Source: Cyprinodon diabolis
Lineage: Eukaryota; Chordata; Actinopteri; Cyprinodontiformes; Cyprinodontidae
Direction of reading: 5' to 3'
Assembly (NCBI GenBank): GCA_030533445.1
Contig: CM060064.1
Span: 1,591,416-1,655,415, forward strand
DNA: 64,000 nt
Below the pieces are notes generated by a model that was not told the origin of the DNA, searched no databases, and saw only the letters and a program-made list of their open reading frames with translations. Both the position numbers and the translations under genes were made by a program. Positions 46,640-58,922 of this stretch are shown piece after piece (the first letter of the stretch is position 1; every line of letters begins with the position of its first letter).

Positions 46640-46975
46640 CGGTGTTCTGTCAGATCAGCATACCCATAGTCAATATGCATGCGTAGGACAACAGATTTGC
46701 ATTTATCCCTTTATTTTTGTACAAAAAATAGACCTTAAACTACCTCAATGGGTGTGTATCCCTTTAGTCATATACAAAAAAAACCCTTTTGAGGTCAGGT
46801 CGCCATACGCTTCAAAAAACACCAAAAAGTAATTAATTAAATATCTTTTTGTACATACCTAAAGCGATACATGCCCGTTGAGGTAGTGTAAAGTCTATTT
46901 GTTTTTTGTTTTTTTTACAAAACTAAAGAGATAAATGGGTATTGACTATGGGTATGCTGATCTGACCGAACACTG
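46640..46975. mobile_element. Long-TIR MITE / foldback element
   Basis: Left CGGTGTTCTGTCAGATCAGC and right GCTGATCTGACCGAACACTG begin inverted repeats that continue, imperfectly, for most of each half. ACCCATAGTCAATA, ATAGAC and CTACCTCAA words face their inverses. The 336-bp unit could fold into one hairpin. No matching target duplication was seen. Confidence 0.8.
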
Positions 46976-47617
46976 TCACAAGTGAGACAGAGAAATTCTG
47001 GACATAGTTCATGTATTCATAGGGATTAGAATGAAAACAAGCCAAGCACAGTGCCGATTTAAAAACTAGATGACTGTTAAGCCTCTTTCCCACTGAAAAT
47101 TGGAGGTAATGCATGTTTTTCAAACATGGGTCGACCCGCTATCAATGGCTTCCTTCCCACTGGCAAAAAAAGCTGGTCTAACCCCTCGCTGGCAGCTGTG
47201 TGGCCTCTGTCCCCCAGCAGCTGCATGTCTGGTGACATCATCATGCTGGGTTAGCGATGATGATGTCACCAGGCTCATATCAGGAAAGTAAACAATGGAG
47301 AGAGACATTGAAGGAAGCCAGGGCGTCATCAGTGTGCTTTGTTTCTCTCTATTATCTGTCTGAAACCCTCTCACTAGAGCTGCTCCATGTTTATCCAATG
47401 TAAGCAGAGTTGTTTCTGCTTGTTAGATCAGAAGCGACTAGCGCGATATGTTGTGGTTCGACCCAGGTAGACACGGATCAGTGAGCCTTTTCCACTTCCA
47501 CTAAAGGCCCACTGGTGCCAGTGTTCTGTCAGATGAGCAGGGAGTCAGCAGGGGACGGAGCGACCGAACCTGACCCGATGACACTGGCCTGGACACCGGC
47601 AGCACCCAGGACTTTTA
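46976..47617. other. No gene; possible degraded repeat
   Basis: About 47080-47510 has CTTTCCCACTG-type words near both edges and internal CCACTGG repeats, suggesting an old inverted-repeat element. I could not fix its ends. Confidence 0.35.
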
Positions 47618-48067
47618 GAGTCTTTGGATCCTTGGGAAGACTGTGAAAATGTTCCCCTTCCTCCGGTCAGCCTGGAACGCTGCATTTCCTCCCGTGGTTC
47701 TGGCTCATTTTCAATAGAGAAACTTCCTGCTATGTAATTCCTCTAGAAGTAAACCCAACTGTGGGCTAGACAGCCAAACTGCTGTCTTCCATCTTCCTCT
47801 ATTCATGTTCCTGGGCCGTGAACCAGTGGTCTGGATGTCCATTTCAGGGCGTGACAAAAGTACAGGTCAAAACAAAATAAGGCAACATCCCCAAGTTTAC
47901 GTCACCTCGGTGCTTCAATTGGATTCACCCGTTTTATGGTGGAAGTTTAGAATTATGAGATTTGCAAATGGAGTTTGAACTTCTCTGTACGTCCATTTCA
48001 CCCCCTGAACCATCGTTATTCATCTATGACAATGGAAACTAGGTTTTGCATTCTATGACCCCTTTAA
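47618..48067 (-). mobile_element. Kolobok-like family A, copy 2 (5' fragment)
   Basis: The reverse complement matches 10270 to about 10730 of copy 1, including the TTAA end (48064-48067), AAATGCAGCGTTCC and the shared TGA. It stops at the GACTC position inside the THAP-coding stretch. Confidence 0.85.
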
Positions 48068-48639
48068 AGTGGCATATTGACAAGAGTAAACACACAAATT
48101 TACTGAAGTAAAACATACAAATATAAGAGAAAAAGTAGAAAATTAATAAGAAAGCAACATGCAAATTTTGTTGGAGAAAATTAGCAAATCTAAAAGATAA
48201 ACATGTACATTAGCAGAACAATGTGTGATTATAATACATATTAAAGTATGCTACATAAAGTACATGCAAATTGCTCATTAATTGTGGGCTTTAGCGATAG
48301 AATGCATTTTTAGCCCCGTTCCTACTTTTTCCTTCTAAATTAGCATCTTTATAATGTTGTAAATGTTCATATTTTTTCATGTAAATTTGCCTATTTATTC
48401 CGGTACATTTGCTCCTTGTTTCCTTCTAAATTAGCGTGTTTATAGTCTTATAAATTTGGGTATTTATTCTTGTAAATACCACATTAAACTCAAATATTTA
48501 AATTCCAATTCTTTGAATTTGAATGAATCCGTCATTACCTTAACACGCCGTCGTACAGGAGAGCTGCACCCCATAATGCTCCTAGCTTTAGCATTGCAGA
48601 AGAGCTGCTGCTCATGGACAACTTTTAATCAGAGTCTGA
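48068..48639. repeat. AT-rich region with an internal duplication
   Basis: CCTTCTAAATTAGC followed by TTTATA..GT..TAAAT occurs twice about 85 bp apart (near 48332 and 48422). Otherwise it is simple AT-rich sequence without a gene. Confidence 0.5.
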
Positions 48640-48828
48640 GATTTTTAGAAATACGTCACCAATCCGAGGACAAATTAAACAGCTTCACTCGTCATTAAAG
48701 ATGGAATATTTATCTTGCACATCTAAAAAATATATTATTATATGTTGAAAAATGTTTGTTTTTTTATGTCTTAATCAAGGTCAATGGATGAATGGGGCGA
48801 CGCTGTTGCGCCCTCTATTGGTCAGTGC
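48640..48828. repeat. hAT end fragment, copy 1
   Basis: CGTCACCAATC, TCATTAAAGAT and GCGCCCTCTATTGG occur in the same order as in 52500-52696. It is a 3' fragment of a CAGTGGC-type hAT. Confidence 0.55.
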
Positions 48829-50195
48829 CTTAACGTTTCCATGTAATGTTTCTGCTGTCCATTTATAAGCAACATGTGGGAATAATTAGTATCAGTTAAA
48901 TGTTCTGTTATCATCTAGATTTTAGACTTCTATGTCTGATGAATCAAACCTTTAGGTTCAACTTCCTGCTTTCCTCTCTTTGCCCCTTTAAATGCTGAGT
49001 TCTGCGCTTCTAGAAGGAGCCAGATGAATGTCCTGCTGCTGTTAGTTTGGCTTCCTGAATTTATCACAAAGCAAACAACCCAATTTAAAGGAAAACCCCT
49101 GAAAGAAGCAGTGGGCTGCTATAAAATATTCTAATGAGCTGAGCTGGACACTTTGAAGCCAAAGGTGTTTGTTTTAAAGCTGCCCCTTCAGTTGCAGGAT
49201 GCATTGGAGTCAGAAGACAAAGAGGATGATTCAGGTGATGAAATGTATCTGAGCTGAACCAGAGTTTAGCATAAAGAGGCATGATTACAATATCACCTGC
49301 TCTGAATTTGCATGGAGTTAATCAGGATCAGAAAATGCTGATTACATGCAGATTTCAGAGAGTGGCGTCTTAATCAGGTTAATATGAAAAAAATCCTGTC
49401 CTTCCGAAAATATCCCACAGCTGGCTGTAAACTGATTGCTTGAGCAACAATCCCAGGAGATGAATATTTCCACTGGGGTGTCATCTGAGAGATGCTCCAA
49501 GCAAAGGAAACTATGCGTAGAAATTCAAATATAGGGGGCTATCATGAACAGCTACCTACGCATTTATTTTTCTATAGATTATTCAAGTGATTTTAGAATA
49601 AAATGATTGGAGAAATGAGCACATTCTGCAGATTTTTCACTTATTTCCTGCCGTTATTTTTTTTTATGGGATGTAGGAATACATGAAAAAAGGCAAATAA
49701 AGAAAACAATCCTTGCGGTAAAATATAAAAGGTGGATCTGGAGCATAAAAATAAGTTTTATCATCACAATGGAAAAGGTTTGGCTCATCAATACAGCGAT
49801 GCTGCTTCCTGTCCTGATTCTGTGGTGAAAATGTTCACAAAAAAAAAAAAAGGGCATTCAAATTTCACTTCCATATTTCACTGGATGTTGTTGTTAAATG
49901 AAAAAGCTAAATTTAATTCATGTACAACTGCACCAGCTCCTTCTTTGTGTCAACAATGGCCGCTGATCCATCAGCACCTCACAGTCGTTTTCACTTTAGA
50001 ACATATAATGACTTATATCTCATTAGCTGTACTATTAGCTGCCGGCTAGCATGGACTCAGTCTGACTGGTTTCCAAATATGAAGCTGGGTCCCAGTTCAG
50101 CTCCACATTCAATCTCTGTTCCAGTTTCTGACTTCAGAGGTAAAAGAACTAAAACCCAAAAGCATGTTTCCGTCTTACTGGTCTAGATCAGAACG
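48829..50195. other. No gene recognised
   Basis: No conserved frame, array or terminal repeat was found. Confidence 0.5.
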
Positions 50196-50203
50196 ATCTC
50201 CAC

Positions 50204-50547
50204 TAGGGCTGAAACTATTAATCGGATTAATCGATTATTTAAATAATCCTCAACTAATTTAGTAATTGATTAATCATTAACTGGAGTATAGAGACTGTAA
50301 AACATGAATTTAGTTGACAGAGCGACACACTTACAGTAGGAATGAAAAAAAAAAAAATTTAAGTTTAAACATTTTTTCATCCGTCAATATTCTCTATAAA
50401 GAACTCACAAGTGGAAATGTTTTAGTTCCACCTTGTTTAATTCTGTAAAAAAGTCTTCTTTAAGGAACCTTTTGCTATGCGATTATTTATTGATTAATCA
50501 GAAAAATAATTAACAGATTAATGGATTAGCCGTTAGTTGCAGGGTTA
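50204..50547 (+). mobile_element. Complete hAT MITE with 8-bp TSD
   Basis: It starts TAGGGCTGAAACTATTAATC and ends GTTAGTTGCAGGGTTA. A perfect ATCTCCAC duplication lies at 50196-50203 and 50548-50555. It is 344 bp without coding sequence, and serves as the reference for the split copy at 9823-13424. Confidence 0.92.
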
Positions 50548-50555
50548 ATCTCCAC

Positions 50556-51457
50556 TGTTCTTCTGTTGAAGAAAAGACCAGCTCCTCTTATTGACTGTAA
50601 ACTTAATCTCAGTTATTTCCTCTTAGTTTTAGCAGCTATTAATGAAAACCAGAATGTTTATGTCCCAGTACCACTTAGACCAGTTTAAAAATTGGGACTT
50701 TACTGGGTTTTTAAATGTTTAAATGTCTGTTAAACAGGAAGCTCCTCTTCTAATTGAGACAAGTTTAACCATGAATCCCATAAAATCAAAGTTTACTCGA
50801 TACGCTGGGCTGCTTCCCCAGAGCTGCTTGGTAGGCTCTTTTTAATGGTCCACCAGAATGAAACCTTCACCACCTCCTCATCCTCATCGCTCTCTTGTTG
50901 TTTCTCTAACTGTGTCTGTAAGTCTGAGTCACAATGCAGTCACCATCCCACACTGTGTGGGGAGACAAGGGCCTGTGATGTATGAGAGAGGTGCAAAGCG
51001 TGGGAAGAATAAACTGCATTGCTCAGGGATCCGTGTGTGTGTGTGTGTGTGTATCCTACAGGTTAGTGATCCCTAGACGCCTCTCAATATGTTTCATATA
51101 CTGCAGCAGGCGGGACGCCTCTTTAATGGAGCTGTTTGTTATGCCCCCACAGTAACCTGGAGAACAGCGATGCATAGATTCAGTGTTCACCAGGAAGCCT
51201 TAGTGAGACCCAGAGGACATCGGGGGGGGTTCTGTCCCAGAGGCAGCATGGAGGGGGCTGGTTAAGGAGATGGGAAATCCAGGGAAATTAGATGGAGGAG
51301 CCTCTTGGGGTCCCTCAGGAACATTCAGCCTGACGCCTGGAACACCAGGGTGGTCAGACGAAGGCCGCGGATAAACATCTGAACCAGAACCAACCCGAAA
51401 ACCGACCACCAGTTAACAGCAGGGTCATCCAGAAGAAACAGGCAGGAGCCAACGGCT
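50556..51457. other. No gene; short (GT)n tract
   Basis: A GT run is present at about 51033-51051. Nothing else is supported. Confidence 0.5.
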
Positions 51458-51465
51458 TTAGGACC

Positions 51466-52979
51466 CAGAGGTGTCAAGTAACAAATTACAAATACTTTGT
51501 TACTTCAGTAGAAATGTTGTCTATCTATACTTCACTAGAGTACGCAGATTTGGGTTTCTGAAAAGGAGGACCCTTTTTTGGGGGGGTTCCTGCTGGGCCA
51601 GACCGGGCACTCGACCCGAGCTGTCAGTTTTGGGGGCTAGTCCGGGTAACAGTGGGCAGGGAGCCAGCAGGCGGGGGAAGCACGGGGCTGCCTGTGTCTT
51701 GGCTACCGTCACCGCAAGGGATTAACTTTGTGATGAAAGTTGGTGGGGACACTTGGGTGGAGGCTAATGGACCTACAGTTACACTTTCATTAGGCTAATT
51801 TTCCAAAAATGAGCTCAAACATCTATTTATTAAATGCTTTTCTATTTTTGAGAACCACATCACACTGATATTTATATTTATAGATAGTTAGAGAGATTTT
51901 AGTGCATTACAAATATAGGGCCCAAAAACATCATTGTGTGAAAAAATAACTAATAACAGCCGATGCCAGAATTGATATATCTTGCATCCCTAGAAGTTTC
52001 AGTTCCATCCATCCAGGAAAATATGGATATGCTTCATTTTAAATATAGCACAGCATATTTTTTTCTTGTAAACTTTCTGGTAAACTTGGAGATACATTTT
52101 ATTCCATGTTGCATATCCTAGTAAATCTGTTTCTCCTTTAAATCTGCAGCTCTTCCTGCTTCTCTCTGTTTAAAAAGATTTATGAACCTCTTTACTAATA
52201 TAATGATGCTAGAAACAGCATTTCTAGATCTGTAGAAGCTCTGCAGTCTGATTCTGTCTGTTCAATAAGAAAATATTTTAACCTGGAACTGGGAGTCATG
52301 GTCCTCTGAGAAGCCAAGATTTATTTAACTAGTAAAGAAGAACAAACTGTTTTCTAAAGCTTCTCTCATTATAATACTAACTTGTATAAACGTATAATCT
52401 GCCATTTTTAGCTGAAAAAGCTATTTACAGTATGTCTAACAAACAGATTTTTCGGTGGCATCTCTCTTTTTTTAACCAACACGTCTCCTAACCAGAGTAT
52501 ATGGGCAAATATTTTTTTGTCCTAGTCACCAATCTGATGAATGAAACAGTTTTATTTATCATTAAAGATTAAATATTTGTCCTCCATTTCTAAAACATAT
52601 ATCAATATATTTCAAAATATTTAATTTTTTATTTGTTTTGATTTTTTCATTGGGTGGGGCGGCTCCCTAGCGCCCTCTATTGGCCGGCTGCCACTGCTGT
52701 TACCATTAGTTATTAAACTGAGAAAATGAAGTCTAAGGAAGTTATCATCCAGGATTGTAGAACATTTTTCCTTTAATACAGTAGAGCAGTGAAGCTTCTG
52801 TCCTTAACTCTTTTTCCTGCATTACGTTTACTTTTATACTTTAAGTAGTTTTAAAAATTGTACTTTTACACTTTTACTGGAGTAAAAAGCCGAAGTTGAT
52901 CCTCTAACTTCTACAAAATAGTTTTTAACCAGCAGGATTTATACTGGAGTAATAAACATGAATACTTTAGACACCTCTG
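51466..52979. mobile_element. hAT element with decayed TSD
   Basis: It begins CAGAGGTGTCAAGTAAC and ends GAATACTTTAGACACCTCTG. The flanking octamers TTAGGACC and TTTGCACC match at 6 of 8 positions, consistent with an old hAT target duplication. The right part has the ACTTTTACTGGAGTAAAAAG motif typical of this family. It contains a fragment of another hAT (52500-52696). Confidence 0.75.
52500..52696. repeat. hAT end fragment, copy 2
   Basis: Homologous to 48640-48828. It ends AGCGCCCTCTATTGGCCGG then CTGCCACTG, the inverse of a CAGTGGC-type terminus. No left end was found. Confidence 0.6.
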
Positions 52980-52987
52980 TTTGCACC

Positions 52988-54182
52988 ACAGTCTTCATCA
53001 GCAGCAGATGGAGACGGCTGTTGAAAGCCGAGAGTCAGGCTGCAGAAAAGTAAGAAAGCATCTGACTCCTGCAGTGACAGACTTCTCTGGCCTTTTCTTA
53101 TCGACCTCCCTAAACTATGGCATCCATCTTCAGAATTGAAATGTCCGCCCGGCCGATCTGCACCTGGAACCGGAGGGCTGCCCGCCATGGGTCGGGATTC
53201 ATAGGTTCCGGCTGGAAAAGTTCAGTGATGGAGGTTTTCTTGTTGAAGGTAAAGGAGTGGTCAGCTGAAGAATGAACAGAAGAAAATAGTTGGTGATGAA
53301 GCAGAAACTTTCATTGTTCTGACTGATGACACTTCAACCAGGCTGCCAGTTTGACACGTTGGCCTCACATCTGAGTCACATGGATCCCATCGGTCCAGCT
53401 AGCCTGAACGCTGGCTTATTTTTAGTGCCTCTTTGTCATCAGAAGGACAAAGCAGCAGGAACGTTTCCACGCTTTACTCAGCCTTCGCTCTGACTCCTGA
53501 CATTTGGTGTCTGTCTTGGGATTTACTGAGTTAGTTTTAGTGAAAACACTGACAGCTGCACCGGCTTGCATCTCTGATCATGCGTAACCTTGCTGATGAT
53601 AAAATTGTGAGGTTAAGGGATGCATGCATTCAGACCCAAATCTTAAACCAGTTAGTGAGGGTCAATGACCTTAGATCAAAGCTAAATGACTCCCACTGAC
53701 ATCAGGCCAGTAGCTGCTCGCTATGGAGTTATGTTCCCGTACATCAGATGATTTATAGATGATAAAAAAGGCTTTGATGTGTCGGCCGTCAGACTGGGAA
53801 TGAAACGCCCGCCTGGTGGGTCTGAGCTGATGCATGAATGGCTGCTTCGAGGTGGTGGAGCATTTCATAACCCACAAACCGTGTGTAAAACGTTTAACAT
53901 GGCGTGTATGAAGCGGCAGAACCATCACAGGCTGAAGGAAGAAAGAGACAACTTATTTTATTGCTTATTTGACATTCAAAGACTTATCCACTTTAGGTCA
54001 GTTAGAAAATTGTTTAATATGCTATATGCATTTATTAAAATAGTAGTTTTCCTAAAAAATCTCAAATCTTTTTAGGGTTTGAACTTCTTTTACCTGTTGG
54101 CTGGAATTCAGTTAAATGATCTTCTGTTTTCCTCTAAGAATGGTAATGGGCTGCCAATATATGCTCTACAACACTTCTTACA
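52988..54182. other. No gene recognised
   Basis: Unremarkable intron sequence with short frames. Confidence 0.5.
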
Positions 54183-54590
54183 TCTGTCATGGTTTGCTTC
54201 TGTTTAAGTTTTCTTTTTGAGTTTACATTGGTTTTATTCCCATTTTGTGTTAATCTAGTTGTTTTTGGTTGTATTTGAGTTCTTATATATTTCTAGTTTC
54301 CCTCTGTCGCCCCCTTGTGTCAGTCTCCACCCCCTAGCTCCCTTCTAGGTGCTTCCATCCAAACCTGCTCCTTGTCAGCTTATTAGCCCAGTCTGTCTCC
54401 CACACAGTCTATGCTCCTCTTGTGCAGTTTCCCAGTGCTGGGTTCTGGTTGTTCCTTGCTCCATGTGTGTTTTCTCTGATGTCTTCTGGTTTTTAGCTTC
54501 TGTATTTTCTTATTTTTGGATTTTTTGCCTCATTAAATCTACAAACAACCACTTTAGCTTCCGTCTCTGCATTTGAGTCCTCTTCAAACC
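54183..54590. repeat. Dispersed repeat related to 7885-8075
   Basis: GTTTTCTTTTTGAGTTT..., GAGTTCTTATA and CCCCTTGTGTCAGTCTCC occur in the same order as at 7885-8075. The copy extends further right, to GCATTTGAGTCCTCTTCAAA. Confidence 0.55.
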
Positions 54591-54891
54591 TCCACACAAA
54601 CTGACAACATTTATATCTCTTGTATCCTTTATTCTCGTAGTGATGATGAGATGAAGCCTCACAAGGCTTTGAATTGTCCCCACATGAAGCTTCATGTGAA
54701 CATATCACCACCTACTGGTGGAGCGCATAACTACACATAGTGATATAATCTGATGTTTGCAATTGTTTTTCTTGTTTTTTTTATTTCCGAGTTAAGTTGC
54801 TTTGAAACGGTTCATGAGTGGTCTGCATAATAAAAATTTTTGTAAGTTTTTTTGTGTGTAAAACATCTTTGAAGAGGCCAATAATTTAAAG

Positions 54892-56514
54892 TGGTGATAG
54901 AATGATTCTATAGGGTATCTGGTCCTTCAGGTCTCTAATAGGGTGATAGAATGATTCTATAGGGTATCTGGTCATTAAGGTCTCTAATAGGGTGATAGAA
55001 TGATTCTATAGGGTATCTGGTCATTAAGGTCTCTAATAGGGTGATAGAATGATTCTATAGGGTATCTGGTCCTTCAGGTCTCTAATAGGGCGATAGAATG
55101 ATTCTATAGGGTATCTGGTCCTTCAGGTCTCTAATAGGGTGATAGAATGATTCTATAGGGTGTCTGGTCCTTCAGGTCTCTAATAGGGTGATAGAATGAT
55201 TCTATAGGGTATCTGGTCCTTCAGGTCTCTAATAGGGTGATAGAATGATTCTATAGGGTATCTGGTCCTTCGGGTCTCTAATAGGGTGATAGAATGATTC
55301 TATAGGGTATCTGGTCCTTCGGGTCTCTAATAGGGTGATAGAATGATTGTATAGGGTATCTGGTCCTTCAGGTCTCTAATAGGGTGATAGAATGATTCTA
55401 TAGGGTATCTGGTCCTTCAGGTCTCTAATAGGGTGATAGAATGATTTTATAGGGTATCTGGTCCTTCAGGTCTCTAATAGGGTGATAGAATGATTTTATA
55501 GGGTATCTGGTCCTTCAGGTCTCTAATAGGGCGATAGAATGATTCTATAGGGTATCTGGTCCTTCAGGTCTCTAATAGGGTGATAGAATGATTCTATAGG
55601 GTATCTGGTCCTTCAGGTCTCTAATAGGGTGATAGAATGATTTTATAGGGTATCTGGTCCTTCAGGTCTCTAATAGGGTGATAGAATGATTTTATAGGGT
55701 ATCTGGTCCTCCAGGTCTCTAATAGGGTGATAGAATGATTCTATAGGGTATCTGGTCCTTCAGGTCTCTAATAGGGCGATAGAATGATTCTATAGGGTAT
55801 CTGGTCCTTCAGGTCTCTAATAGGGTGATAGAATGATTTTATAGGGTATCTGGTCCTTCAGGTCTCTAATAGGGTGATAGAATGATTCTATAGGGTATCT
55901 GGTCCTTCAGGTCTCTAATAGGGTGATAGAATGATTCTATAGGGTATCTGGTCCTTCAGGTCTCTAATAGGGTGATAGAATGATTCTATAGGGTATCTGG
56001 TCCTTCAGGTCTCTAATAGGGTGATAGAATGATTTTATAGGGTATCTGGTCCTTCAGGTCTCTAATAGGGTGATAGAATGATTTTATAGGGTATCTGGTC
56101 CTCCAGGTCTCTAATAGGGTGATAGAATGATTCTATATGGTATCTGGTCCTTCAGGTCTCTAATAGGGTGATAGAATGATTTTATAGGGTATCTGGTCCT
56201 TCAGGTCTCTAATAGGGCGATAGAATGATTCTATAAGGTATCTGGTCCTTCAGGTCTCTAATAGGGTGATAGAATGATTCTATAGGGTATCTGGTCCTTC
56301 AGGTCTCTAATAGGGTGATAGAATGATTTTATAGGGTATCTGGTCCTTCAGGTCTCTAATAGGGTGATAGAATGATTCTATAGGGTATCTGGTCCTTCAG
56401 GTCTCTAATAGGGTGATAGAATGATTTTATAGGGTATCTGGTCCTTCAGGTCTCTAATAGGGTGATAGAATGATTCTATCGGGTATCTGGTCCTTCAGGT
56501 CTCTAATAGGGTGT
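54892..56514. repeat. 49-bp minisatellite, 33 units
   Basis: Unit GTGATAGAATGATTCTATAG + GGTATCTGGTCCTTCAGGTC + TCTAATAGG. The AATGATT (or variant) word recurs exactly every 49 bases from 54901 to 56469, 32 intervals with no net indel. Variants are substitutions only (CTATAG/TTATAG, GTGATAG/GCGATAG, CCTTCAGG/CATTAAGG). Each unit holds a palindrome-like ATAGAATGATTCTAT. A single unit exists in copy 1 at 12272-12976, there split by a MITE. Confidence 0.97.
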
Positions 56515-56801
56515 GTAACATTGGTTGGGCTGAAAATGTCATATTAGCTGTTCTATGAGCTCTAATGCAGCCTGGTTAAAAGCCCTAGAATGAAACCACA
56601 GGTTTCCTTCCTTTAATGATCATGAATATTTAGATGAGCTGTGCTCTGATTGGTTGGTTTACAACGAGCGAAGCTACTGAGCAAAGACGCATCATAGCAA
56701 CAAGCACTCACTCACTGAAACATCAGATTGATGATATGGTAGGGGGACCAGACTTCCTTGACGTGACATCCTCACTCAGCTGCCCAGATATGTTAGCATT
56801 G

Positions 56802-57130
56802 CTATGAATAGCTTAGCGACAGAATCATCCTTCCAGCTTGCGGTTGTGACGGCCCTACGGTGGGAACAGCCCCTCGTTTCAGTAAAAGAAGTTTAGCAGA
56901 TCCTGCTTTGAACTGTCCAAGATTTTCAAAGCTGTCTTCGGTTAAATGCTTCGAGCAAATGAACAGCTGAGTATTTAACTTTGCAGGAATCTTCTGATAC
57001 ACAAAAATAATCCATGCCTGTCGAGTCTTTGGATCCTTGGGAAGACTGTGGAAATGTTCCCCTTCCTCCGGTCAGCCTGGAACGCTGCATTTCCTCCCGT
57101 GGTTCTGGCTCATTTTCAATAGAGAAACTT
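56802..57130 (-). pseudogene. THAP fragment (family A), best preserved C-terminal half
   Basis: From 57002 the minus-strand frame reads YQKIPAKLNTQLF, ICSKHLTEDSFENL and KRGAVPTVG: the C-x2-H ligands and the AVPT box that closes a THAP domain. Before it, HF-LPKDP and the shared TGA beside CSVPG can be read. There is no transposase core. Confidence 0.75.
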
Positions 57131-57342
57131 CCTGTTTTGTAATTCTTGTAGAAGTAAACCCAACTGTGGGCTAGACAGCCAAACTGCTGTCTTCCATCTT
57201 CCTCTATTCATGTTCTTGGGCCGTGAACCAGTGGGCTGGTCTGGATGTCCATTTCAGGGCGTGACAAAAGTACAGGCCAGAACCAAATAAGGCAACATCC
57301 CAGAGTTTACATCAACTAGGTGCTTCGTTTGGATTCACCCGT

Positions 57343-58914
57343 CACAGTTTTTGGTTTTAATCATGTTGGAAGTTATGTGTTTAACCAATCTTTTGGTTAA
57401 ACCAATCAATCTAATTTGGCAGTGTTGTTACCCAATACAAATTACTCACTTTGGCCACTTGTAATAGTAACTGTTCATCAGAAAGCGATGGTAGTAAGTA
57501 AAATATTAGAACTGTAACCAGTATATTGTTTGATCTAACCAAAACTGTTTTAACCAACTAGATTGGTTGTTTTTACTGCCAATCTACTCTTGGAATCTCT
57601 CCAACTGAAAGCAGCTCTCCTCCAAACTCCCCTATCCTGACTGAATACTGAGGCTGTTTAAATGCCTGCCAAAGTTCTGGGTGAGCTGAGCCACTTCCTG
57701 AAGCGATCACGCGGTATGGCGGCAGCGAGGCTTCGGACGCTTTGATTTTTGTCCCCTCGCATAAATGAAGCTTGATGCACCCTTCACAGAAACCCTCGCT
57801 CCACTAGTCCACACACGCCTATAAGCCTCAGCTCATCTCATTACATCACTACTTATAAGTAATCTCTCAATTTGCAAAGAAAAAACTATTTTAGCGTTTT
57901 TAACTTCCCCTGTAAACATTTTAGTGATGGAAAATGAAACCCTAACTTATCTAATCGCTGCTACATTAGCTTCCTCTGGCAAACAGTATGATTGGCAGGT
58001 GAAAATGTGCATCACTTCATATACATGTCAGAAATATTGGATAAGTGCTGCCTGAAATCATACAGCAGTGACCCAATAATTAAACTCATGTCATATTATG
58101 CAGACGCTCTATCTGTGTCGATGAAGATCACGTCCAAACTTTACCTTCGGTTTCTCCGACTCCAACAAAGACAGCTACAGATTAAGGCTCTTCATCCAAA
58201 CAGGTGAACATGAGGGGAGACAGAAAAGGTTTGACTGAGCAAAACGTTTCATGTCATGTGCTTCATTTTCTCATATCTTCACCAAAGTTGCATCATTTTA
58301 ACAGCAGCTTTAATGTTTAATCTTTGTATTTTCAGCCATGGTGCCTCTTCCTTTGGCTCTAAGGAGCGTCGTTTTCTTTGTGTCATGCTGTATCTGGATG
58401 TTTTAGAGTACCTCTATTATCAACACAGATTTTAATGGATCTACAGTTGGGAGCCGAACACAAAGCTTCTCCTTCCTCTTCATTCATTTCTGTCCCTGGG
58501 GATTAATGTGAATGGTATATTTCCTAAGATAAGTGTCGTATCGTGTCTAAACAGACGCTGATCTGACTGATGGCCATGTTTGAGATTACCAAAGCTGTCA
58601 CATTAACAGGATGAGCGGCGCGGGCCACGTCCACGTCGAGCTCCAGCCCAGGAGGCTGCTGGGAAGTGACGGCTGTTTTTTACAAGGTCTTCCTCTGAGG
58701 CCATGAATCAACCCAGAGAGTTAAAAACCGACGCCTTCACAATGAAGTGGGATGCAGTGAATGAGTGATGCTTTGCTCAGAACCTCTGATCTACTTTATG
58801 TTTTGAAGCAGGGCTGCAAAAGTCGACTTAATCAGCATTCATGAAAAAAATTATGGTTATGTTTTAAAAGAGATGCTTAGACAATATAAACAATTCTGTG
58901 TCCCATAATATTTA
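57343..58914. other. No gene recognised
   Basis: About 57350-57590 has AACCAATC/GATTGGTT and AACTGTTTTAACC words in both orientations, perhaps an old repeat. The rest is featureless. Confidence 0.4.
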
Positions 58915-58922
58915 ATCCAGAT

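Larger units (their letters stand above)
54886..57342 (-). mobile_element. Kolobok-like family A, copy 3, with internal array
   Basis: A TTAA at 54886-54889 marks its 3' end (inner AAGTGGTGATAGAATG). The body after the array, 56515-57342, matches copy 1 in reverse, including the THAP fragment. The 5' end is lost at CACCCGT. Within it a 49-bp segment has expanded to 33 units. Confidence 0.85.

Noticed and set aside
54892..56514. CRISPR-like array
   Set aside because: Units are contiguous with no unique spacers, the period is fixed at 49 bp, and it lies inside a vertebrate transposon.
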